Origin: Aphrocallistes beatrix
Lineage: Eukaryota > Porifera > Hexactinellida > Sceptrulophora > Aphrocallistidae
NCBI GenBank assembly: GCA_963281255.1
Contig: OY725488.1
Location: 5,293,925 to 5,357,924, forward strand
Length of the DNA: 64,000 nucleotides
Direction: 5' to 3'
Shown here: positions 43,807 to 52,666 of the stretch, one piece after another
How positions within the stretch are numbered: position 1 is the stretch's first letter
Layout: every line of letters begins with the position of its first letter
Made by a program: the position numbers and the translations under genes
Notes under the pieces: model-generated
The model's database searches: none
What the model was told of the DNA's origin: nothing
The model's input: only the letters and a program-made list of their open reading frames with translations

Positions 43807-44330
43807 TTAATGAAATGAACTTGCACAAAAAGAGTTCAGAGTCAAGTCTGTTAGAAGCGTATTTTTGCTAGCTAACTCCCGAAGAGATTGCTCTCTATCG
43901 CTTTCTGAGAGGATAGGAGTAAATTCGAAAATTGGTTCTATAGGCTTCGCTCCCGCTAATGTATCCAAACTGGGTGTAAGAACTAGAGGATCCTGGTGGC
44001 TGTAAGTGCATTCGGGTTGCAACCCTGGGAAAAATAATTCGCTGCTGATATCGACATCGGTTAGCTCCATTTGTAGGTTGGAAAGTTGATAATCGGAAAC
44101 GTCGTCTACTAATGACGTTCCACAGGGTTTGGAATGATCTATCGAAGGCGCAGTTCTCTTAGGAGATCCATGGGGAGAAAGCTTCGTCCAGACTATTTCT
44201 GTTTAAATAGGCCTGAATAATTTTCCACAAGTTTTTCTTTTTGGAACGTTTAATATTACCAAATGGTATATCCTCTGGCCAAAATGATGGCTGAGCAGAA
44301 GGATCACTCCAAAAATCCATATACTTGCCT
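43807..44330 (-). CDS. Unidentified reading frames (possible gene or unknown element protein)
   Basis: Two minus-strand frames are adjacent. One starts at an ATG near 44321 and runs about 50 codons (MDFWSDPSAQPSFWPEDIPF, then a Lys-rich KRSKKKNLWKIIQAY). It stops just before 44160. The other, in a different frame, runs from about 44205 to 43807 (VWTKLSPHGSPKRTAPS, then an acidic MELTDVDISSELFFPGLQ..). The overlap suggests one protein broken by a frameshift or joined by an intron I cannot place. I do not recognise the family. The W-P-E-D-I-P-F motif is the most distinctive feature. Confidence 0.4.
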
Positions 44331-44371
44331 AGATCAACAATTCAATTAAAATGAATTGGATGAATACATAT

Positions 44372-44962
44372 AGGGTGTCTCAAAAGTTCTGCAACAACCA
44401 ATTTTACTTTGTTAATTTGACTAAGATCACTTGATTGTATTCCAAATTAGCCTCCATAAATGAAATCTAGCACCCTTCTAGCATAGAAATGAACTCAACT
44501 CATTACGCAAAAAACATTTTTTATAAAATTTTAAATAATTACAGACCAATTACTCCAAAATTTGGAGCTCAAAAGTGCAAAGTTTGAAGATCACTATTTT
44601 TCTAATGAAATATTACATCAATCACTTCTATATTCTGTAATTGATTCATAATACTAAAATAATATTATTACTTTTGAATTATGTAGCAGTAATCTTCGAT
44701 AAGAACGAGTATTTTTAAAGTATAGCCATAAAATGTACCTGAGATGTGAGATTTTTTATTGAGTTAAAAAATATTCTTTACGAGAGAATGAAATATATGA
44801 TCCATCATTGCAAATAAATTGAGAAATACAGGCCATTGGAATGCAAAATAATTAAGATAATCCTCTCTTATTTTTGATTAAAATGAAGTATCAGATGTTC
44901 GATCTATTTATCTATGTATAATACATTAGCAAAATTTGTTGCAGAACTTTTGAGACACCCTG
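44372..44962. repeat. Tc1/mariner-type MITE (AGGGTGTCTC family), copy 2
   Basis: Same ends and length as 9523-10114, in opposite orientation. It separates the two unidentified minus-strand frames. Confidence 0.87.
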
Positions 44963-45022
44963 TATATATCAGCGACTAGAAACTACCTGTTGACTTTGCT
45001 TAGTTATCCATGAGACAAGCCT

Positions 45023-45307
45023 CTACAGAGTTGGAACACTATAGCAATTGAGGTCACCATTTTGTAGCTCGATCATATATTGATCTTGAACGGGTTTTGT
45101 CGAGTCGATAGACTTAGTGGTTGTAGTGGTCGTGAGTGATCTAAATGTATGATCCGTCATTCCATTCAATAGGTCCTGGAAATTTTCCTGTCCTATCGTT
45201 GCTAGTTTCCCATTCCACGTAAACACTGCTCCGATACCCTCTCCAGTTGTGAGAAGAAATCTTTTAAGAGTGTTTGCAAGGATTTCTCTTGCATTTGATT
45301 TTGTCAT
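45023..45307 (-). CDS. Unidentified 94-residue protein
   Basis: Starts at ATG 45307 (MTKSNAREILANTLKRFLLT) and continues TGEGIGAVFTWNGKLATIGQ and a Thr-rich SLTTTTTTKS stretch, ending at TAG. Its composition looks like real protein. It has no Cys-rich motif, signal peptide or membrane helix. It may be an upstream exon of the frames at 43807-44330, with the MITE in the intron, or an unrelated element protein. Function unknown. Confidence 0.4.
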   Translation of the reverse strand: MTKSNAREILANTLKRFLLTTGEGIGAVFTWNGKLATIGQENFQDLLNGMTDHTFRSLTTTTTTKSIDSTKPVQDQYMIELQNGDLNCYSVPTL

Positions 45308-45893
45308 TTAGAAATTGGTATTTAGAATCTAGTTAATGTAAAAATGTTTATTATAATATGAGAATAAAAAGTTCGACTGATCGTTATGAATTTCCAAGAA
45401 TTTATCATAAATCTTGAGCCTATCTTTAACATTAAAAATACTCAAGAAAAGTGAATTTTAAACAAAACTTATCAGATTTTATAAGGACTGTACCCAGGGG
45501 CTCCATCCAGCTCTTGTAGGCTGTGCGCCTAAGATATTCCTCTAATTATTTTCATACGCCTAGTGCTAGCCCATACATTACAAATTACGAGATCTGAGTT
45601 TAGGCAATTTTCGTGCACCTAGACCAATATTAGATTAAACTTACGCCTGTATGCGGGCCGCATACGCCTGGATGAAACCTTGACTGACTCCTGTGTAGTG
45701 ACAGGCCTTCTCATTCTAAACTTTCTAATTAGACAATTCAATACTTAAATACAATGCTATGGAAAACATACCCTGATGATTGACGAAACTGGATTCCCAA
45801 TATGGCAGTTAAAAGTCCAACAATTACAGTTGTTGACGAAGCATGGCAACGTGATAAGGGTGCGATATTAGGTCTTACATACATACCAGACTA
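45308..45893. other. Unassigned AT-rich stretch
   Basis: No clear gene. 45520-45690 has several TACGCCT and GCGCCTA motifs that faintly resemble the AGGAGCG-family arms, too diverged to call. Confidence 0.4.
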
Positions 45894-46009
45894 CAGTGTC
45901 CCATAATTATTATCCTATCAGGAATTTTATAGATCTTTCTACGTATTACAGCTAAGATATACTACTAGGTAATCGTAACCTTATCTAAATTTATAAACTA
46001 CCCATATAC

Positions 46010-46111
46010 GGGCATGCCTAATTTACGGGACTGGATGCCGTCCCGTCCCGTAAATTAGGCATCTAGATTTTACGGGACTGTCCCGTCCCGTAAATTAGGC
46101 ATGCCCCCCAT
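46010..46111. repeat. Small palindromic element with CCCGTAAATTAGGCAT units
   Basis: Outer arms GGGCATGCCTAATTTACGGG and complement. The centre holds two further TCCCGTCCCGTAAATTAGGC units. About 100 bp, non-coding. Confidence 0.8.
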
Positions 46112-46199
46112 ATACAGTCGCGAAAATATCAATAACTACTCTCCTTACTCATTAGTCTAAGTAGAATATTTTACTCACGATTAAGCTCCATATTACCAA

Positions 46200-46690
46200 T
46201 TATGGATGTCCAGATGACAAATTTGATATCAGAAATCAAGCTCTAATGAAGCTATCACAGGATTTCACAAAAGACTGTTGCTCAAACATTCGGGAAAGAT
46301 ATTAGAACCATTCGGCGATGGTGGGGAGTCTCAAACACAAAAAAGGTGCAGGTCCGCCTAAAAGTTGAATAGGATCTCAAAGATCATAATTACTAAATCT
46401 TTAGAGAAAAGGTACCAATCAACGAGAACATTGTCATGTAAACTTACAAGAATGGGCAATCCTGTGTCTAAGAATACCGTTCATCGATATTTGAAACAGA
46501 ATTTGGGCGTTGTGGCCTATAAGAGAACAAAATCAAAATTAACAGAAAATCAGAGAGAATTGCGATTAAAATTTTGCAGAGAGAAGAAGGATTGGACAGT
46601 AGATGACTGGAAACGAGTCCTATGGTCGGATGAATCACCATTTGAAGTAGTTCATGCAACAAATCGACAAAATGACAGAATTTGGGCTGT
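46200..46690 (+). pseudogene. Tc1 transposase, N-terminal half
   Basis: Frames broken by several shifts show KTVAQTFGKDIRTIRRWW (helix-turn-helix), then RTLSCKLTRMGNPVSKNTVH, LGVVAYKRTKSKLTENQRE and VLWSDESPFEV, which holds the first catalytic Asp of the DDE/D triad. It ends at DRIWA where the insertion begins. Confidence 0.82.
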
Positions 46691-48370
46691 CACGAAATAT
46701 TTGGTCCGTGTTACATTTGGTCCAGGTTTTTATTTGTCCGGCCGGACCAAATATATCAGTTATTTTTGGTCCGTCCAGACGATTTCATGTTCTAGATTTA
46801 GTATGCCCTCAATATTTCTGTTTCATTTAACCCAAAAAGTTAATCTCTGATGCTAATTTCAGTGAGAAGGTGGTTCATTTATTTAGTTTGTTTCTCTCAA
46901 ATGATGAGACTTTAACGCAAATTCCATTGTTGTGTCCGGTGTTTCTTGAAACGCTTCACAATGTTAATTCAATTTGTACATTTGAAATTTTAATAAATAC
47001 ACTCCATCCCTATTTTATAAAAAAGACACATTATTGGAAAAATTGAAATATTGATTTTAGAAGATGAATTAAGTAGAATATTATAGAATATTCCGCTTAA
47101 TTTCATAAACTTTGGGTGCACAGACGCTACGATATTAAGCGGAACCAACTGTAAAGCAATTCAATGTAAAACTTACAAAAGAGATACATCATCCTTACTA
47201 CTAGTATTAAAACTCGATTAATGTTTGTGTATGTGTGTATATATATTTATATATATATATATATCTGTAACGAATTGATTGAAGAAACTGTCATGCCCAG
47301 AAAGCTGATTTTTGGCATGTGGGAGTCTTTTGGCTATGGCTCCAGTAAGTTTTGAGCTCAGACGAAAATGTCTACTCATCATGGAATTATGACGTCATTG
47401 TCACCCTTTTTTATAATTAGAAATTTTAGTTATCGACCATAACTCAGTCATTTTAAGTGATAGAAGGCTGAAATTTTAATAGAATATGTAGTATATTAAT
47501 ATTCTTCACATATGATACAACTATCATCAAAAAATGATGACTCATCATTCTGTTATGACGTCATCATTATGCATCAAAAATTTTTAAAATTGACAAATTT
47601 GGTGATTTTTTGTGCGATATCGATTATAACAGTAGGACAGACGTATTTAGAGATGTTATCTCCCTTAGTATTAACCACAGGCGCCCACAGGGCGCCTCCG
47701 GCGGACACAAAGTGTCCGTCAACCGCACAGCGCAAGCAAGCGAATCGCGCTTGTAAACAATTATTTTATAAGGCCAGAAATCAATCCCAAACATGCCAAC
47801 CGTACCGCCTTTCGCCAATTTCTCATTTTTAGTGCAGTTCCTATAGGAAAATGGTATATCGGCATGGACGGCGCATAACGTTCTCCACCTCCGTTATGTC
47901 CATCTACGCGATCCTGAAAAATCCTGTGGATTGACTTGTACGAAATTTGGAACGGACATTCCTTATATGGTGTAGATGTGCATATCGAATATGAGTTTTC
48001 ATATTTTCACACCTTCCTGAAATGTGACAAAATAGCTGACCAATCAATTTTCATTGTTTTAGTACTTACAGAGTCACGCAAATTCTGGAGATGCACTTTC
48101 GGTCTGTCGACTGACAGTTTTACATTATACAGTTAATTTTGTAGTGTCACTACTGTTACGTGGTGGCATTAAGGTTGGTAGGTATGAGATCCGGACCAAA
48201 AATAACTGATATATTTGGTCCGGCCGGACTAAAAAATGCCCCGGACCAAAATTGTCTGAAATATTTGATCCGGCCGGACCAAAAATAGCTGATATATTTG
48301 GTCCCCTGAAATATTCGGTCCGGACGGACTGAATATTTCTGATTTATTTGATCCGGCCGGACCAGAAAAT
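46690..48370. mobile_element. Inverted-repeat element (GGTCCGGCCGGACC family) inside the Tc1 transposase
   Basis: A 36-bp exact inverted pair lies at 46738-46773 (CCGGCCGGACCAAATATATC..) and 48192-48227. Further GGTCCG/CGGACC and GGCCGGACC repeats occupy both flanks (46698-46790; 48190-48370). The middle includes a full family-1 copy. It divides the Tc1 reading frame between the first and second catalytic residues. Confidence 0.78.
47263..47755 (+). repeat. Family-1 repeat, full length
   Basis: Forward copy with the flank motif ATTAAAACTCGATTAATG at 47210, body, and hairpin GCGAATCGCGCTTGT. Confidence 0.9.
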
Positions 48371-48692
48371 GTTGCCAAACATGTCAAATTTTATTTTCCA
48401 ACAAGACGGAGCTCCAGCGCATTCTGCTAATAAAACCCAAGATTGGTGCAAGGTCAATCTAAAAGGTTTTTGGGAGAAGGGTCAATGACCAGCGAATTCG
48501 CCGGACTTAAGTCCGATGGAAAATCTATGGGGGATGATAGGAAGAGGCCAGCTGCTGGGTTGGAAGAGCTGAAAATTTATCTGAAAAAATCTTGGTCCGA
48601 AATAAATCCTGATTATTTGAGAAATTTGGGTAGAGGGATGCCTGAAAGAATTGAAAAATGCATATTGCTAAAAGGAGGATATATAGGAAAGT
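48370..48692 (+). pseudogene. Tc1 transposase, C-terminal half
   Basis: MSNFIFQQDGAPAHSANKTQ carries the second catalytic Asp. A frame change follows. DLSPMENLWG, read in the other frame, carries the third acidic residue. The tail (LKKSWSEINPDYLRNL..RIEKCILLKGGYIGK) is the standard Tc1 C-terminus. Confidence 0.82.
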
Positions 48693-48984
48693 AATCTTAT
48701 TTGTAGTATTTGTTGCTTGTCTAATATTGGTATCTAAACAATAGGGCAATAATTATGGGACACCCTGTAATTGCAGGCAACCAGATCACCTTATTGATGA
48801 GCCACTCTATAGATACCAACCCTGGGAGACGGAAGCTATTATAGGTGATATAAACTGTATATCAAAAATAATTACAGGAGAACAAGCGTCACCAACAACA
48901 CAAGATGAATATCCATAGTTAATTTGACTAGTACCTCAAAATACCACGGTACCTCAGAATACCATGCAACAGGCCTTATATGTA

Positions 48985-49535
48985 GTAGGCGGGGACGCAG
49001 CATTTATCCGAATTTCTAAGTCATTTGTCCGAATTGCGTCAACTGTTATTTGTCCGAATCGTAATTTGGAATATTGTCACTTGTCCGAATCGATTCTTGG
49101 AATATTGTCACTATCCGAATCGTAATTTGGAATATTGTCACTATCCGAATCGTAATTTGGAATATTGTCATTTGTCGGAAAAATGTTTGAACTCAACCAA
49201 CGATGCCCCATCTGCCGATCAAATATAGACAGCCGTTTAGAAATATTTACCGATTAATTTGTTACTCTAATTAAAATATTTTAAACTTTGATTATTATTT
49301 CTGTCATCATTTGTCTTCTTCTTCTTAATATTTTTCCTCTTATTATTATTATTACATTCTTTTGTTGAATGCATATCATATCCATGCATAAACCTACTGT
49401 TAGTTAAATAGATCTCTTTATTAATTAAATCCCATCAAAGATCTGGGGTCCATTCTATTTTCCAAATTACGATTCGGACAAGTGACAATATTCCAAGAAT
49501 CGATTCGGACAACTGACATCCTAACTGATATCATT
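48985..49535. repeat. Foldback element B (TGTCACTTGTCCGAATCG arrays)
   Basis: The left part starts GGCGGGGACGC and has six repeats of the type TTTGTCCGAATYG or CTATCCGAATCG, separated by TAATTTGGAATATTGTCA. The right part (49455-49520) has two in complement (CGATTCGGACAAGTGACAAT). About 250 bp of AT-rich DNA lies between. The start and unit are homologous to foldback A. Confidence 0.83.
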
Positions 49536-50228
49536 CTTATTGAATATCCCCACAGTTAGGCTTCCACAATAAGCATTTAATGTGTAGATTATGGATTTTA
49601 AGGCGAGTAACATAAACATCTGAGAATTGATAAACATCAATATCAGTGAAGCTGTAAATAATATGACACTGACCCTATGAATCCTTGACTAATTATCAAT
49701 TGCAGCCAAGATATCTAAATTTCCTAGATATCCGGATATCGGATAATTGTAGAAGCTTTGCTATCCGGATATTACTATCCGGATTCCAAACACTAGTGTG
49801 TATAGCAACTATTTAAATTTGTTTTTGCCTGAAAATTGTTGTTTTTCATACATTTAAAAGTACTTAACGCGTACCTTAGCGGCGCTAGGTTTGCAATGAC
49901 AAAGCGAAATACCCGCATAACTAAGGCGAGTGTGAAGTTGGCAGCATACCAGCAGCAAATAAGTGAGCTCGACATAACTCATAATAACTCAGCAGATGAC
50001 CACATCAGGATGAAATTTAAACTGCGATAATACTAGCTTAGGAGGTTTATGTCATTTCAATGGTATCTAATCTAACCTTTTGTATGGCTTCCGGTGACTT
50101 AGCAAAAATAAAATTTCTCACAATATTTTTTATCTCTCTTAATGAATTGATCATACTTGTGGTTTATTTTAAACTATCTTAATGACAATTATCCTTACTA
50201 TTAAAACTCGATTAATGTTTGTACATAT
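49536..50228. other. Mostly unassigned; short open frame and flank motif
   Basis: A 44-codon frame from ATG 49896 (MTKRNTRITKASVKLAAYQQ) is not recognised and may be chance. ATCCTTACTATTAAAACTCG at 50190 is the flank motif of the family-1 superfamily. Confidence 0.35.
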
Positions 50229-50520
50229 ACAGGGTGGCTTTTAATAACGCTTTAAAATGTGCTTAAAACAGGTCAGAAAATTGCCAAAATGTATCTTAAA
50301 TCTGTGAAAAACAGGTGTGAAAAACCACATAACTCACATTCCACACATAGTTGAGGTAGGTCATCATGACCGATGGACTCTAAAAATACGACTTCCTATT
50401 CAACAATAATACATCTCCCATGTCTAACTTGAGCGGATTACGGGATATCAATAATACACAATGGACCCAAGTTCCAGGACCCGAGATTGAACGCCTACAG
50501 CCTTACTTAAAGGAGTCTAT
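50229..50520. repeat. Dispersed repeat (same as 41690-41964)
   Basis: Starts CAGGGTGGCTTTTAATAACG in TA flank and matches 41690-41964 closely to CCTACAG..AGGAGTC. The right end is missing. Confidence 0.8.
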
Positions 50521-50624
50521 GGTTTGACTATAGTTTGACAAAAATATATATTAAAAATGACTAGGTGTTAGCGCCTATACGTATTGTCATTCAAATGTTT
50601 TGTCTCCACATTTTTGGGACGAAG

Positions 50625-51008
50625 AAACTGCCGGGACGAAGAAACTGCCAGGCGCAGAAAGCTGATTTTTGGCATGTGAGGGTCTTTTGGCTATGGCTCC
50701 AGTAAGTTCTGAGCTCAGCAAAATGTCGACTCATCATGGAATTATGACGTCATTGTTACATTTTTAAAAGTTAAAAAATGATGACTCATCACTTTGTTAT
50801 GACGTCATCATTACTCATCAAAAATTTTAAAAATTGACCAATTTGGTGACTTTTCGAGTGAAATCGATTTTAAAACTAAGATGGACATATTTAGAGATGA
50901 TATCTCCCTTATAATTAACCAATGTCACCTCCAGGCGACCGAAGGGAGCCTCTGGCGGACACGAAGTGTCCGCCAGCCGCGTAGCGCAAGCAAGCGAAGC
51001 GCGCTTGT
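50625..51008 (+). repeat. Family-1 repeat with internal deletion
   Basis: GAAACTGCCAGGCGCAGAAA to GCGAAGCGCGCTTGT; the GGAGATAGAAGGCTGAAAT segment is deleted. Confidence 0.88.
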
Positions 51009-52389
51009 ATTTTATTAAAACCTTAACATGGAGCATCAAAACTGAATACTGAGAATTTGATACAATTTGTGTTTACATAGTCGGGTCAAAATAGGAAGCA
51101 AATTGTCCTAACCCCAAAATAATTGCAAGAAATTGTTTTATTGCATTTTTCCGTAGTATCATGTCTTAAGAGTGACATACTAAAAGTTTACCGAAATCGG
51201 ACTATCCGAAAGTGGATTGGTACGACTCCGTCGTTGACCCCGGACTATACAAATCGCCGGTTTTGAAAACGAACATTTAAACTTCCAAATGATTGCAGAT
51301 CATTTTTATTGTCGTATTCGTGCTCAGCATCAAATTTCCGACAATTTGATATATATATTGACTATATTTTGGCCAAATATTTTCTGGTCCTCCCTAGCAA
51401 CGGCCTGGAATGTGAAAATTCCGATCTCCAAATTTGGTAGAAACCATATCGAGTGACCCCTTGTTTTTCTCGGCTATGCTTGCTGAGTGCGAATTTCTGA
51501 ATATAAATATTATAAATATTAATTTTAAAATATTATTATTTACGGCTGGTGGCATAAATGTATTATTAATGGAAAACAAACAAATAAAATTTAAAATTTG
51601 ATTTCCATCTCAACTTGGTCTTGGATTGAATTCATTTGACAATCATTTTTTGTATCCTCGCTAGTTTTAGCTACAAACTTATCAGACTTGTTAACTGCAA
51701 AACAAGTAAACTCATTTTATTAGCCAACACAATTCAACTTGGAAAATGGAGAAGTCATAAAAGGATGTGTACTCAATACTACTCATTAGTTCTTAAAATG
51801 TGGTCCTGACTTGCCAATATTTAGTGGCATGTTCATTCGAATTCTGATTACTCGACTGTTAATGTAAGCATAATTTATCATTTTGATACTGTCATGTCCG
51901 AACAAGTAAACAGTACTACTTATATATAATAATATAAAGAAGGCTAATTTTTTTAAAAAATTGGGTGCACTCTTATGTGTAACGAATGCATAGGCCCCCA
52001 CATTCCAAAATTCTGCATTCATTTACCAGACACCAGAAACTGACGTCGCAACGGGTAACGCGGCTTTGCCGGGCCCCTTGCAAGGTCCCGGATCTGGGTA
52101 TTTCCCCCCTGCCTCCCCTCTCGCCGGCCTTGCAGCACTGTAACGCTTGGGCACATAATTCCTGTCTGTTATTCAACTGAATCCAGAAATCGACCTGCTT
52201 TAAGAGCAAAGGTAGTGAACCTATGGAGGAGTAAAAAACTATAATACGTACAAATAAAATTGACTATCCTTTATGAATCTAATGTTAAAACTGAATCAAT
52301 TTTGACCCTTGTTAGCATTATTCTTGAAAACCTCCCTATGACTTGCCAAAGTCCAATAACGATGTTATTCCACTCAAATTCCCAGACAT
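51009..52389. other. Unassigned region upstream of MIOS
   Basis: AT-rich, except for a GC-rich island at about 52020-52140 containing GCCGGGCCCCTTGCAAGG. No coding frame, tRNA or known repeat was recognised in it. Confidence 0.4.
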
Positions 52390-52493
52390 AGAAGCTAATA
52401 TTAAATTTCATCGGTTAATTGGAAACTCCGCTTAATCAGGACAAAATATCCGGTGCCAAGGTGTCCCAATTTAGCGGAGTCATCTGTAGTTAC
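52390..52493. repeat. Solo end of the 2.1-kb pogo-like family
   Basis: ATAGAAGCTAAT, CGGTTAATTGGAAACTCCGC TTAATC and TTAGCGGAGTCATCTGTAG match the end region of 38962-41075. Confidence 0.7.
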
Positions 52494-52666
52494 AATAATC
52501 TTAACATGATGGACAAACCCCTAAAAGATGACAACAATGAACATTTATTTTGTAATATGTCAGATTACTACAAGTGCATTACATTATCTAGTTTTACTAG
52601 ATTCTAGTAAATGGCAAAATAATTAACTTTTGCTACTGAAAACTTTAAATTCTAGCTCTGTGATAA

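Larger units (their letters stand above)
45894..48767 (+). mobile_element. Tc1-family transposon split by other insertions
   Basis: The ends are CAGTGTCCCATAATTATTAT at the left and the complement of CAGGGTGTCCCATAATTATT at the right, in TA flanks. The span is 2.87 kb, roughly 1.7 kb longer than an intact element. The excess is accounted for by the insertion at about 46690-48370. Confidence 0.82.

Noticed and set aside
45023..45307. Joining the 94-residue frame to the downstream frames as one spliced gene
   Set aside because: I could not find a donor and acceptor pair giving a consistent phase, so they are reported as separate unknowns.
52020..52140. GC-rich island upstream of MIOS considered as a coding exon or structural RNA
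   Set aside because: Frames across it are short and without domain, and no stable cloverleaf or known RNA motif was evident by eye.
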